The notes below the pieces were generated by a model. The model ran no database searches. It saw nothing but the letters and a program-made list of their open reading frames with translations, and was not told the DNA's origin. Below, one piece after another: positions 45,561 to 58,488 of a stretch of 64,000 nucleotides of DNA; the stretch's first letter is position 1, and every line of letters begins with the position of its first letter. The DNA lies in assembly GCF_040712315.1 (NCBI RefSeq), contig NC_134020.1, forward strand, positions 5,685,362 to 5,749,361, written 5' to 3'. This stretch comes from Castanea sativa (Eukaryota > Streptophyta > Magnoliopsida > Fagales > Fagaceae). Made by a program: the position numbers and the translations under genes.

Positions 45561-48325
45561 ACCATATGTTCTTGGTTCTTTGCTATGAAACCTTTCGGTT
45601 GCATCATATAGATTTTTTTTTCAAGATTGCCATTAAGAAATGCAATCTTGACATCCATTTGCCAAATCTTATAATCATAATGAGCAATAGTGGATAAGAG
45701 AATTCTTTTTGTGTATACCCTTTCGCCACTAGCCTTGTAAACCCATTTACAACCAACAAGTCTAATGTCATTAGATGTCTTTACAAGATCCCATACTTGA
45801 TTGGAATACATAGAATTCAATTCAGATTTCATAGCTTGTACCCAATGATGTGCATCTGTATCATTCATTGCATCGTCATAAGTGTAGAGATCCAATTTAG
45901 CCTCTTCTGGGATAGCTTCATAAGTTTCTCCTAAACCTATAAATCTTATAGGTGGCTGACCAATTCTCCCACTACAACGAGACACTTGTGTACTAGTCAT
46001 CTCATGAGTAATATCTTGTCGTGTATCTAATACAGCCACATCATTCTTAGTTTCATGCATTGGATGTTCAATTACAGGTTCATCTATTTCAACCAAGACA
46101 ACTTTTATTTTAGGATTAAAATTATTCACATAATCATCCTCCAAAAATTTGGCATTAGTTCTAACAAACACTTTGTTATTATTATGATTATAGAATAAAT
46201 AACCCTTATTTTTCCTTTGAATACCCTAAAAACATGCATACTCTGGTTTTTGCTTCTAACTTATCAAACATCTCTTTCAACATATGTGCCAGACATCCTC
46301 AAATGTGGAGGTATCTTATACTAGGCTTACGCCCACTCCATAATTCCTTAGGTGTATTGGGAACAAATTTTGATGGAACTAAATTCAAAATATGCATTTT
46401 AGTTCTTAGTGCATATCCCCGAAAAGAAACTGGTAAAGTTGAGTAACTCATCATGGACGTAACCATTTCTAAAAAAATCCTATTCCTTCTCTCTGCTACA
46501 CCATTCTGTTGGGGAGTTCCTGGTGCAATCAATTGGGATACAATTCCATTTCAAGTTAAGTAGTCCTTGAAATCCCCAAGAAGGTATTCACCACCTCGAT
46601 CAGATCAAATGGCATTTATGCGTTTACCTAATTGATTCTCAACTTCAGCCCTAAACACTTTGAACATTTCAAAGGTTTCGGACTTCCGTCTTATTAGGTA
46701 CACATAACCATATCTTGAGTAATCATTAGTAAAAATGATGAAGTACTCATAACCTCCTTTTGCTTGGGTTGACATAGGACCACATACATCTGTGTGAACT
46801 AATTCAAGCAACTCTTAGGCTTTTCTACCTTTTGCATTAAAAGGTCGTTTGGTCGTTTTGCCCTCTAAACAAGATTCAAAAACAGGAAATCCATCAAAGT
46901 CCATGGGCTTTAAGAGTCCATCTTTGATAAGTCTTTGAATTCTATTTGAATTAATATGACCCAAATGCAAGTGCCAAAGATATGCATTATTAGTAAAAGA
47001 AAACTTTCTCTTTAATGATTTTACGTGAGAGTTATTATCTAATTTAAAATTGCATAATTCATGCTTATCAGGAGTTAAAATATAAAGACCATCTACAATA
47101 TTGCTAGAACAGATAAACACTTTATCCTTCTTGATTATAACATTATCTTTTAGGATAACATAATATCCATGTTTACCTAAATAAGTTGCAGAAATTAAAT
47201 TCCTACGAACATTAGGTACATACAAACAGTCTTACAATATTAAAACTCTAGATTCAAAACATAAATTAAATAGTCCAACAACTACAACTGGAATTCTACT
47301 CCCATCAGCCAAGGTAAGAAAAATTTCCCCTTCATTCAGCTTTCTAGTCTCTTGGAACCCCGCAAAGAATTGTAGATATGATTAGTACAAACTAAATCTA
47401 CACACCAAGAATCCATGGGATTCTATACTAAACATGTTTCAAGCAGGAATATATTTTTCATACCCTTATTCTTGGCAGCTCTAAATATTTAACAATTTCT
47501 CTTCCAATGACCTTTCTCGCCACAATGGAAAAACTTTCCTTTGGCATTGTCCTTTTTCTTTCCCTTGTTGGCAACTCCTAAGGCAATTTGTTTACCATTT
47601 TGCTTGGTGAAGTCCTTCTTCTTCTTTTTTTTACTCTTGCTTTTCGAGTTAGGTTGAGAAGAAAAAGTTTCAGCCATATTGGCATCAACACTGGATGTAC
47701 CAAGAATGTCTTCCGCTGCCACCAACTCATTCATTAATTCAGAAAATGAATAAACCTTTTTGTTCATATTATAATTCAGTTTGAATTCCTTGAATGATTC
47801 TGGTTGTGGCTGGAGTATCATATCCACTTGGAATTCTCCTCAATATCGGCACCTATAACTTCCAGTGTATTCGGATTAGAGATCATCCCACGACAATGGT
47901 CCCTCACTGAAGTACCTTAAGCTATTTTGGTATTATAAATCTGCCTCATAGTTTCTTGCCTTGCAGAACGACCTTACTCACCAAACATCTCCTTTAGACT
48001 TAGCATTATGTCCGAACCTAGTTCTACATCCTGCATTTGATGCTATAGAACATTTGAAATAGATGCTAGGATATAGCACTTAGCCATCTCATTAGATTTC
48101 TGCCAATGATCATATCACTATTTTTCCTTAAGAAAAGCATCTAATAATGGAAAGTTAGGACAAGGTTGACTTAGCACATACTTGTGCTCTTCGGTAGTTA
48201 GAATAATGTCCAAATTTCTTTTCTAGTCAACTTAGTTGGATCCAGTCAGTTTGTTTTGATTGAGAATAGCAACAAATGGGCAAAAAGATGCCATAATTTA
48301 AATCTAAAAATAACAAACACGAATA

Positions 48326-49190
48326 TTGATGATGCAAGGAAAATCAGTACGCTAGATGCTTCAGGCTTCAAAGGACTGGTGACTGCTTGGAATGCCTGAA
48401 GAAAAGAACACACGATCAAAGGTGACCGGGGTGGACCGGCCAAGAACCCTCTGATGCCAAAGTTAGTTTCTTTCTTTTATTCTAGAATTTCAACTTTTTA
48501 GGAGTTGCTTTGTACTTACCTTTATCTAGTTTGAATGGGTGTTTATATAGTGCGCTCTCGAAACGGTTATTAGATTTGTAACTTTTCCTGTATTTGAGGG
48601 GGTCAGAGGGTTCAAGGATAACTTCCACAACCGCTATAGGAGTTATATTATTTCTATAACTATCATTGGAAGTTAAGTATTTAGTAAGGAGTTGTAGCAA
48701 TCAACTTAGATCTTGCTCATGCCTTGGAATAATAACACGTGGTTCAATCACCAGCTCTTGTAGGCAAATCCACACTTGGAAATTTTCTAAATGTTAGGGG
48801 GTCATCCAGGAACTTCCCTGATGGACGACCCTCACGCCCATGGACGACCATCCTGCTTTGGACGACATTCTTATGTGGGATAGCCTTTCTGCTCTGGATG
48901 GCTCTTATGGACAAATTGGAGTTGGTTTAATTTTTAGTTCACCATCAGTTGCCCTATTGTCCAAGGGTTGTCCAGAGTACTAGAGAATATACTGTTGTCT
49001 TTGGACGCATACCTTCATATTAGTAGTTAGATGTTGTTCCATGTGTCATAATTTCAATGGTTGAATTTTATTGTTTCAAATCGTGCCACGTTCAATGGTT
49101 TAATTGGTGACTTGTCGCGTTGATTTAAATTTTCAAGGAAAATGCCATGTGGTGCTTCCTAGTTGGTCATGTCATTTCAAATACCAAATT
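48326..49190. other. Upstream region of the E3 antisense gene, possible LTR of E3
   Basis: No coding frame. Near 48425-48470 'ccggggtggaccggcc' and 'aagaaccctctgatgcc' are phrases I associate with plant gypsy LTRs. From 48800 on the text is rich in 'ggacga' motifs shared with the right part of E3 (59900-60600). LTR edges cannot be placed. Confidence 0.4.
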
Positions 49191-49198
49191 TCAATGCC

Positions 49199-49206
49199 TA
49201 TAAATA
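49199..49206 (+). promoter_or_regulatory. TATA box of the E3 antisense gene
   Basis: TATAAATA, 161 bp upstream of the ATG at 49367, with a pyrimidine-rich tract in between, as in plant promoters. Supports independent plus-strand transcription of the extra gene. Confidence 0.62.
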
Positions 49207-49366
49207 GTGGAATTCCGCTTGTACCCTTCACATTTTTCAATTTTTCTTCTTTGACATTCCTCGTCCATTGCCTCGTCTAGAAGTACTCTAGCGTCATTAG
49301 TCCTTCCTCGTCTAGAGCCAGATATTCTCTCCATTTTCCTTATTAGGTTTTCCTTCAGATTTCAAC

Positions 49367-51217
49367 ATGTCTGAGATTGTCCTTTCTTTGTCTAGTAATA
49401 GCATTGACATGGCTATAAACGAGTATCACGATACTACTAATTCTAGTGGCTCTGGTAGCGATAATAGTAGTAGTAGTAATAGTAGTTCTGGGGGGTACTA
49501 CTATAGACGAGTACATGTCGGGTGTTCCTGGGTTTCCCGTTGAGGTTTTACAGGTGTAGCTTAAGACGAGGATAGCGTCTGGGTCTAGGGCTGGTACCTC
49601 AAGCGCTCCTTCTTTTACCCTTCAAGACGAGGTTAAAACAATATATAGTTATGCTGTAGGGATCCACTCCAAGAGGGACGAAAAGAGGTTGACATCCCTT
49701 AGGAGTTGGTACCAAATTCTAGACGACCTAAGCCCTACGCTAAGTGTTCATGGGTAGTGGTGTTGTCAACCCTATTTTGGTGTAGGTTTATGAGACTTAC
49801 CTTTTGCCCCCTATACTGGAGAGTTAGGAAACCTTCGTCCTGAAGGAATACTTATTATCATTATTTTATTATCATTATTATATATTTTATTTTTTTTTGC
49901 CTATAGTCATCTAACAATTTTTTATTCTTCTTTCTTTTCTTTTTTTTTTTATAGGTGTTAGACAACCAACCTTGAGTAGGTTCTATCTTGAACGCATCCA
50001 AAAGGCTCATCTATACATTGATAGGGCTTTTCACTCTTTAGTAAGCCTTCAGCATCTTGCCATCTAGGGACTTGGTCCTGAGCCGTCTAAAGAAGCCCTA
50101 GCTCACAAGCTCACTGTCCGCAGACGTAAGTTTTCTATCCCCATTTTTTTAAAGAGTTTATTTTTATCACTTCTTGGATGACTATAGTTTTTCCCTTCAG
50201 GGATGGCAACCATGAAAGAGAACAAAGGTAAGGACTGGTGGACGAGGCAACTAAGCAGGAGGTCCAAAATCAGCCTCGTCTGGCTGTTGGTGATAAAAGG
50301 AATTTATCAAAGGCTATTGACTTGGAGAATCTTCCAAGCCGCCGCAAGGAAAAGAGAGCAAAACATAGGGCATCCAAGAATGGGGTTGTCACGCCTGGTC
50401 TCCCTATTCCCCCTACCTCTCAACAGCCGTCCATTCAAATCTAGGACATAGACTCGTCCGAGCCTGCTCATGTTCCCTCGTCTAAAACTACCGTGCCTAC
50501 CTCATCTCAGCCTCCTCAAAGGGTCCTTATGAACATTGTTGAAAATGAGGATTTGGCTTAGGAAAGATTTGAAAAGGCCATGACTAGCGAGGACATGGCT
50601 ACATGCTATGACATGTCCTTAAGAGAATTTGAGAACTCAAGTGTTCACGATCTTTTCAAGGTAAGTAATTTTTTTTTACCTCGTCCTCGTCGTTATAGCA
50701 CATACATACATTTTTGTTTTTTAACAAAAATTTCTATTCACTTGTGTAGGCAATGGCAAAGTTCATCGCTGCATCTAGGTAGGCCATAGAGCTAGACAAG
50801 ACGAGGATCTTGCTTGAAAAGAGGATCTAGGAAATCAAGGACGATTGCAAGGGCTAGGCTAAAGTAGCAGCTAAGGCAAAGGACAAAGCCAAGGAGCTGC
50901 GAAATCTTATTGAAGAACTTAAAACTGATATTGTTAAAAAGAACACTCGTCTTGACCACCTTCAAAAAAGGAATAATGAGCTGAGCAGTCCCCTTAAGAA
51001 GGCCAAAAAGGATGCAATGGAGGAGTTCAGAGCTTCCAAGCAATTTATTAATTTACTAGACGCCAACTATGCAGCTAGGTTTGAAGATTTTCATATGGAT
51101 GCTAAGGAAAACTTTCCTAGAAGTTGACTTTAGCTCTATCAAACTTCAATTTGGTGGTGCTGCCAGCTCTCTCCTCCAGACGAGTTCTGAAGACATCAAT
51201 ATTGAAGACGATGCATA
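49367..51217 (+). pseudogene. Coiled-coil gene, antisense cargo of E3, split by element D
   Basis: ATG at 49367 opens a Ser-rich N-terminus (SSGSGSDNSSSSNSSSGG); a frame change at a G run (about 49487) follows. Conserved-looking blocks are SKRDEKRLTSLRSWYQILDD, then after a T-rich intron ending at 49953 TLSRFYLERIQKAHLYIDRAFHSL, then KEALAHKLTVRR. After a second intron come MDEATKQEVQNQPRLAVGDKR and, after a third (about 50660-50750), a long coiled coil (AAKAKDKAKELRNLIEELKTDIVKKNTRLDHLQKRNNEL). It ends SSEDINIEDDA at 51217, where D is inserted. The frame resumes at 59893 (STQPAQDEPKTGENPSG). Several stops. Function unknown; no PMD motif was recognised. Confidence 0.62.
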
Positions 51218-52618
51218 TGGTGGAAATATGCATGTATGCAGCGAAAAAATAACGGATCTACTTTATTCATAAAAGTCAACATGTACTATATAAGTTTCAG
51301 AATTTGAGAACAAGAGAGTGTACCTTGGAGCGGTGAATTTTAAAACCGAAGATCAGAAGCACTTGGAAAGACTTTCAATCTTCACTCCAATTCCACTAAC
51401 GCCCAAGATGTGTGGTCTCTCAATCAGTTCCAAAGGGAGAATGTCAAAAATGTCTAACACTTCTTACACCACTTTGCAATAGTGTTCTTACAATTCTCTT
51501 GAGAAAATTCTGTATGTTGTTCCCTTTGTATCTAACTGATTATCTAATTGGGTTGGCATTTTAGGCCTTTCCAATTGGGCTTAAGTGTGTGGCTTGGAGT
51601 GGGATTAAAAGGGACCAATAAGACATTAGCTCCAATGGGCCTTGGCTTTTCTGTCAACTCTTGACAAGTCCAAAGTTACCGTTAACTATATTTAATATCA
51701 CTATATTAATTTAGCTGCACTCTAGGCCTTATATATTAAATTATATCCCAAGACTTTATTGTACATGCAACCCCTTTATAAAATATTCGTAGTAATACAA
51801 TGTTATGAAAGAAGACTGTCACTTTGTAGATTACTACATCTTAATTTCTTGAGTGCCCAATTTAATCCTTTAAGTTATTCATCATATATTTATGGAATCC
51901 AATTCCATAAATATATACTTTAATAACTACTTACTGAAGTAGTTAGGCCTAACTCTCTGAATAACAAACCCATTAAACTTATCTCAATGGAATATTTTGT
52001 ATCTCCGTTAAGAGACTATGAATTCCATCTTGAGAATATATGTTCCATCAACACTAAATGTGATTGCCAAACATAATGAGGTTTTGACCGTAAATATAGA
52101 TCTCACTCCTGATATATCAAAATAACCTACACGTCATGATCAGGTCCATTTTCCTTTCAGGATTAAAAGTTCATGCAAATATAAGTCGTGACTTTATTAT
52201 TCAATTGACTGTCGTTAGGAGAATAATAAATCTCACAGCGATCCAGTTCAATATGTTTTAACTCTTAAAACATATCAACATACCAACTAGAAATCTCAAT
52301 TTCCATAATTAAGATAAATCATCTTAGTTGATATGTTATAGTCTTCGCAGATGAAATGCCCAATTTCACCACCGACTACGAACTACATTTTGAGTTTACA
52401 AGGAACTTGTAATTTACATCTTCTGTAACTAAATCACATACAATACATCTCATGGGTATATGATAATGTCCAAATATTCATGTTACCATTATTTTTAGAT
52501 AATAATAAAACAAATTTATTAAACACAATATTAAGTCATACATCATGTCATACATAATGTCAAACATAATATCATACATAGCATCATACAATAGGATTTC
52601 AGGGCACTAATCCTAACA
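51218..52618 (-). repeat. 3' LTR of element D (1401 bp)
   Basis: Minus strand from TGTTAGGATTAGTGCCC at 52618 to ...GCATATTTCCACCA at 51218 (5' LTR ends ...CCATCA). The inner edge adjoins the polypurine tract complement at 52619. Hairpin arms are present near 52190-52237, with one arm shortened. Confidence 0.93.
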
Positions 52619-52639
52619 ATTTCTCACTTGCCCTAAAGA

Positions 52640-55600
52640 CTATTATGCACTAATCTAACTCCCATCTCCTTCAAATGTGACTCGAAAGTCCTTTGAGGCA
52701 AGGCTTTGGTTAAGGGATCCGCTAATTCTTTACACCATCAATCTTTGTTACAACCACATCTCCACGAACAACAATGTCTCGAATGATGTGGTACTTTCTT
52801 TCAATGTGCTTTCCTTTCTTGTGATTCCTTGGATCCTTGTATTGTGCAACAACTCCACTAATGTCGCAGAATAATGTAATAGGAACATGCTCAATTCTCA
52901 CAACACCAAGATTAGAAAGGAATTTCTTGAGCCAAACAGCCTCCTTTGCTGCTTCACAAGCAGCAACATATTCGACTTCCATGGTGGAATCAACAATACA
53001 AGATTGCTTAACACTCCTCCAACTTATGGCTCCACCTCCCAAGGTGAAAAAACAACCCGACATGGATTTTCTGAAATCTAGATCCGACTAAAAATATGAA
53101 TCTGTATAGCCAATGGGAATCAAATCCTTACAACGGTAAACAAGCATATAATCTCTTGTTCTCCGTAAATACTTGAGAATATGCTTTACAGCTTGCCAAT
53201 GTTTTGGTCCTAGATTTGATTGATATCAGTTGACCATGCCAACTGAATATTAAATATCTGACCTAGTACAAAGCATGGCATACATGAGACTTCCTACCGC
53301 AGAAGCATAAGGAACCTGTCTCATCATGTTTTCTTCCTCTTGAGTCTTAGGCCTTTGGTCATCAGACAGAGGAACTTCATGTCTAAAAGGAAATAATCCT
53401 TTCTTGGAGTTTTGCATGCTAAACCGTTCTAGAACTTTATCTATATATCCAGCTTATGACAAACCTAACATCCTATTCTTTTGATCTCGCCAAAGCTTGA
53501 TCCCTAGAATATAGTTAGCTTCGCCCAAGTCCTTCATATTAAATTGGCTTGACAACCAAACTTTAACTGATGACATTACTCCTACATCATTTCCAATGAG
53601 TAGAATGTCATCAACATAAAACACTAGGGACATTACTACTTTGTCTTGATGTTTCTTGTACACACATGGTTCATCAAGATTTTGTTCAAAACCAAATGAT
53701 TTGATTGCCTGATCAAATCAGATGTTCCATGACCTAGATGCTTGTTTAAGTCCATAAATGGACCTTTTCAACTTGCATACCATATGCTCTTGGTTCTTTG
53801 CTATGAAATCTTCCGGTTGTAACATGTAGATTTCTTCTTCAAGATTGCCATTATGAAAAGCAGTCTTGACATCCATTTTTCAAATCTCATAATCGTAATG
53901 AGCAGCAATGGATAAGAGAATTCTAATAGATTTAAGCATGGCTACTGGCGAAAAAGTTTCATCATAGTCAATGCCTTCTTTTTGTGTATACCCTTTCGCC
54001 ACTAGTCTTATTTTAAAGTGTAACAACCCAAGGAAAAGTGCGAGCCACATTTACGCTATACCTCAAAAGGACTAGTCACAATTAAGGCTCCTTGTAATTG
54101 TTAATAAAGCCCAGATCTACCTAGTAAATACCCGATGTGGGACTCATCACACACCCACACATATCACACAATCAATCAAATTGGGACATCACAATCTCCC
54201 CCGCTTAAATCCCTAACATCCTTGTTAGGGCCCACTTTGTGGGGTAATGTCTCTGAGCCCACACGGGGTTACCGGGCCGGCTCTGATACCATATAGAATG
54301 ATCCAAGGAAAAGCGCTAGCCACATCTGTGCTATACCTCAAAAGGACTAGTCACAATTGAGGCTCCTTGCAATTGTTAATAAAGCCCAATTCATCCCAGT
54401 AAATACCCGATGTGGGACTCATCACACACCCACACACATCACACAATCAATCAAATTGGGGTATCACAATCTCTCCCACTTAAATCCCTAACGTCCTCGT
54501 TAAGGCCCACTTTGTGGGGTAGTGTCTCTGAGCCCACACGGGATTACCGGGTCGGCTCTGATACCATATGTAACAACCCAAGGAAAAGCGCGAGCCACAT
54601 TTGCGCTATACCTCAAAAGGACTAGTCACAATTGAGGCTCCTTGTAATTGTTAATAGAGCCCAGATCTACCTAGTAAATACTCGATGTAGGACTCATCAC
54701 ACACCCACACACATCACACAATCAATCAAATTGGGACATCACATAAAGGTTTCAGCCTTTCTATCTATCCCTCTTTTCCTCTTGTAAACCCATTTGCAAC
54801 CAACAGGTTTAATGCCGTTAGACACCTCTACAAGATCCCATACATCATTGGAATACATAGAATCCAATTCAGATTTCAAAGCTTGGACCCAATGATGTGC
54901 ATCTATATTATTTATTACTTCATCACAAGTGTAGGTATCCGATTCAGCCTCTTCTAAGATAGCTTCATAAGTTTCTCCCAAACCTATAAATCTCACAAGA
55001 GGCCGAACAATTCTCCCACTACGATGAGGCACTTGTGGACTAGACATCTCATGTGTAGTATCTTGTGGTGTATCTAATACAACCACATCATCCTTAATTT
55101 TATCCAACGGTTGTTGATTTACAGATTCATTCATTTTAGCCAATACAACTCTACTTCTAGGAGTAAAATTACTCATATAGTCATTTTTCAAAAATCTAGC
55201 ATTTGTACTAACAAAAACTTTGTTATCATTACAACTATAGAATAAATAACCCCTAGTTTCTTTTGGATAACTCACAAGCAAACATACTTCTGATTTTGGT
55301 TCCAACTTATCAGTCTTCCCCTTTAGCACATGCGCTGGACAACCCCAAATGTGGAGATACCTCATACTAGGCTTACGCCCACTCCACAATTTCATGGGTG
55401 TTTTGAGAACAAATTTTGATGGAACTAAATTCAAAAGATGTATTGCTGTATCTAAGGCATACCCTCAAAAAGAAATTGGTAAAGTTGAATAACTCATCAT
55501 GGACCTAACCATCTCCAAAAGAGTCTTATTCCTTCTCTCCGCTACACCATTTTGTTGAGGAGTTCCAGGTGCAGTCAATTGGGATATAATCTCATTCTGA

Positions 55601-57326
55601 ATTAGGTAATTCTTGAAATTCCCAAGAAGGTATTTGTCACCTCGATCAGATTGAATGGCCTTTATGCGTTTGCCTAATTGATTCTCAACTTCAACCCTAA
55701 ACTCTTTGAACTTTTCAAAGGCTTCGGACTTCCATCTCATTCGGTACACATAACCATATCTTGAGTAATCATCCGTGAAATTGATAAAATACTCATAACC
55801 TCCTTTTGCTTGGGTTGACATAGGACCACATATATCTGTATGAACTAATTCAAGCAACTCTTGGGCTCTTTTACCTTTTGCATTAAAAGGTCGTTTGGTC
55901 ATTTTACCTTCCAAACAAGATTCACAAACTGGAAATTCATCAAAGTCCATGGGCTCTAAGAGTCCATCTTTGATTAGTCTTTGAATTCTAATTGAATTAA
56001 TATGACCTAAACGCAAGTGCCAAAGATATACATCACTAGAAGGAAACTTTCTCTTTAATGATTTTACATGAGAGTTACTATCTAATTCAGAATTGTATAA
56101 TTCATGCTTATCAGGAGTTAAAATATAAAGACCATCTACAATATTGATAGAACAGATAAACATTTTATCCTTCTTTATTACAACATTGTCTTTCAAGATA
56201 ATACAATACCCATGTTTACCTAAATAAGTTGCAGAAATTAAATTCCTAAGAACATTAGGTACAGACAGTCTTCCAATATTAAAACCCTAGAACTGAAACA
56301 CAAATTAAGTACTCCAACAGATACAACTGGAACTCTACTCCCATCCGCTAAGGTAAGAAATAATTCTCCTTCATTCAGCTTTTTGGTCTCTTGGAACCCC
56401 TGCAAAGAATTGCAGATATAATTAGTACAACTTGAATCCACACACCAGGAATCCGTGGGATTCTGTACCAAACATAATTCAAGAAGAAAAGAACTTTTCA
56501 TACCCTTGTTCTTGGCAGCCTTAAACTTTGGATAATTTCTCTTCCAATGACCTTTCTCACCATAATGGAAACACTTTCCTTTGAGCTTCTTTCCTTTTTC
56601 GGCAACTCCCAAGGCAATTTGCTTACCTTCTTGCTTAATGAAGTCATTCTTCTTCTTTTTCTTACCCTTGCCTTTCGACTTAGGTTGAGAAGTAGAAGCT
56701 TCATTCATATTGACTTCAACACTAGAAGTACCAAGGATGCCTTCCGCCGCCACTAACTCATTTATTAATTTAGACAAAGAATAAACCTTCTTGTTCATAT
56801 TATAATTTAGTCTGAATTCCTTGAATGATTCCGGTAGTGACTGGAGTATTATATCCACTTGGGATTCTCCATCAATATCGGAACCTAAAACCCCTAATGT
56901 ATTCAGATTAGAGATCATTGTAAGACAATGCTCTCTCACTGAAGTACCTTCAGCCATTTTGGTATTACAAATTTGCCTCATGGTTTCTTGCCTTGCAGAA
57001 CAGCCTTACTCACCAAACATCTCCTTCAGACTATGCATAATGTCCGAAGCTAGTTCTACATCCTACATTTGATACTGTAGAACATTTGAGATAGATGTTA
57101 GGATATAGCACTTGGCCATTTCATTAGATTTCTGCCAACGATCATATCGCTGTTTTTCCTCAAGAGGAGTATCTAATGAAGGAAAGCTAGGACATGGTTG
57201 AGTAAGCATGTATTTGTGCTCTTCAGGAGTTAAAACAATGTCTAAATTTTTTTTCCAATCAACATAGTTAGATCCGGTCAGTTTGTTTTGATTAAGAATA
57301 GAAACATATGGGCTAAATGATGCCAT
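52640..57326 (-). pseudogene. gag-pol: copia gag-pol of element D
   Basis: Gag starts at 57326 (MASFSP). A TAG stop at 57061-57063 and another about 60 bp on break it. The zinc knuckle reads CFHYGEKGHWKRNY (two Cys lost) and the protease site DSSCTNYIC instead of DSGCTNHIC. A frame change follows near 56240. Integrase (55465-56196) keeps HLRLGH...CESC and all three acidic residues ([22 protein letters not shown]). The RT N-terminal region (54750-55434) runs to [12 protein letters not shown]. The TRIM follows, then RT with [13 protein letters not shown] (53454-53663) and RNase H (52722-53063; DSTMEVEYVAACEA). The intact integrase core beside a dead gag suggests uneven decay, not selection. Confidence 0.92.
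54019..54743 (-). mobile_element. TRIM element in tandem form (LTR-internal-LTR-internal-LTR)
   Basis: Three copies of a 175-bp terminal repeat (54019-54193, 54294-54468, 54569-54743), separated by two 100-bp internal parts. On the minus strand the repeat runs TGTGATGTCCC to ...GGGTTGTTACA. The internal part has a primer-binding site (minus TGGTATCAGAGCC, 2 nt from the LTR) and a polypurine-like gcgggggaga, and no coding capacity. The whole is flanked by TAAAG (54014-54018 and 54744-54748), so the tandem form occupies one insertion site. The middle repeat has a damaged start (tagaatgatcc for tgtaacaaccc). Confidence 0.93.
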
Positions 57327-57959
57327 ATTCAAATCTGAAGACAATAAACATGAATATAATAAGTAACTAAATATTATCAATTTAGCATATAAGCATATAA
57401 TATAGAACCTTAATAAAACCATAAAATAATATATGCAATGACAACTCAATCTCATGTTTAAAATTCCTTGGAAGCAAGTAAATTATAAATATTATGATTG
57501 ATTGAGAACTATTCTCATTATTAGTGCTATCATGATAACTCTTATCAAACACTAATAATATGTCATTTTTCCTTTAGCCTCTAAGTAATAATGACATAGC
57601 TCCGAAGGGAGGTTAACATTAAACTTAGTCTAGTGTACACCATTGACTGAATTCTACGTGAGTTATTAAGTAATTCCACAGTAGCGTGGTCGTTCTTAAT
57701 GTAAAAACACATATTATTCATCATTAAGAAGTTTAACTTGTAGTACCATGAATTAAACATCCTCTGAAGGGAGCAAGGCATATACGCCAAGGCGAGGTGC
57801 TTAATCACGCTACTATAAACTGACAATGGAGGCCGTGAGATACAACCTTTGTATCTCTCTCCCACTAAATGTTTTAAAATAAAGGCTTTTAAATTTAAAA
57901 CATGCATAAACAAATTACACATGGCCTTACTCTTTTATATATGTAAAAACACTTAGGGA

Positions 57960-58165
57960 AAATTCAGATCCACAGTCCTCGATCGATCCTCGACAGATGC
58001 TCGATCGATCGAGAAAAGTTTTGGATACTCGATCGATCCTCGACAGATTCTCGATCAATCGAGAAAAAGTTCTATGAAGGTCGATCGATTCTCGACAGAT
58101 CCTCGATCGATCAAGAAATCTTCTATCAGCTTGATAGATGCTCGACAGATTCTCGATCGATCGAG
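57960..58165 (-). repeat. Minisatellite in the leader of element D, about four 52-bp units
   Basis: Units consist of 'ctcgatcgatcctcgacaga' + 't.ctcgatcgatcgaga' + a variable 12-18 bp linker. Each unit is itself rich in the self-complementary TCGATCGA. It lies between the primer-binding site and gag and is absent from element A's leader. The rest of the leader (57327-57959 and 58166-58473) has no gene. Confidence 0.9.
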
Positions 58166-58473
58166 CTTCGCAAATTTTGAATTTTCCAGAATTTTTTCTA
58201 AGACAGTTTTTAAATGTTTTCGTGTACAAAACAACCAACATACGATCATAATGAACATAAATTGATATCAAAACTGAATTACATTGATGATATAGCCTTA
58301 AAGTTCAGTTTAGCATACTTAAACTAAAATTTAAACAACATCATAACATCAATATCAGTTTTTATCAAACAATAATTTCAACAATCATGCAGAAAACTAT
58401 TTTCTAACAAAATGAAACCATTGTTATCAATTCCAAAACTCAAAACATGTTAAACAGATATGAGAATGAAGAC

Positions 58474-58486
58474 CACTCTAATACTA
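58474..58486 (-). promoter_or_regulatory. Degenerate primer-binding site of element D
   Basis: Occupies the position of the primer-binding site (2 nt from the LTR edge) but matches the tRNA-Met complement of element A at only 9 of 13 positions. Either it decayed or another primer was used. Confidence 0.7.
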
Positions 58487-58488
58487 TT

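Larger units (their letters stand above)
42885..48294 (-). pseudogene. gag-pol: copia gag-pol of element C, heavily degraded
   Basis: Gag starts at 48294 with several stops. The zinc knuckle reads FFHCGEKGHWKRNC (first Cys lost to Phe). The zinc finger and integrase core are at 46600-47225 (HLHLGHINS...; VHTDVCGPM); NGVAERRN follows near 46500. The RT N-terminal part at 45566-46171 has two short internal deletions. YIDDILLIENDVG is at about 43860-43990, in a duplicated segment. RNase H is at 42900-43400 ([19 protein letters not shown], in which the second Glu of TMEAEY is Lys). The solo LTR at 44159-45560 splits RT. Clearly older and more decayed than element A. Confidence 0.9.
41598..48325 (-). 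mobile_element. Ty1/copia element C, both ends truncated
   Basis: Minus-strand element: 3' LTR lacking its last ~90 bp (41598-42872), RNase H, RT, integrase, protease, gag (to 48294) and only 30 bp of leader, where similarity to D ends near 48325. There is no 5' LTR. A solo LTR of the same family (44159-45560) sits in its RT gene. It lies between two Tat-like elements (E2 and E3), and both its junctions lack normal LTR ends, so deletions joined them. Confidence 0.85.

Noticed and set aside
58055..58271. Ser/Arg/Asp-rich frames (RSICRESIDL-like repeats) in the leader of D
   Set aside because: They are translations of the 52-bp TCGATCGA minisatellite and overlap on both strands.
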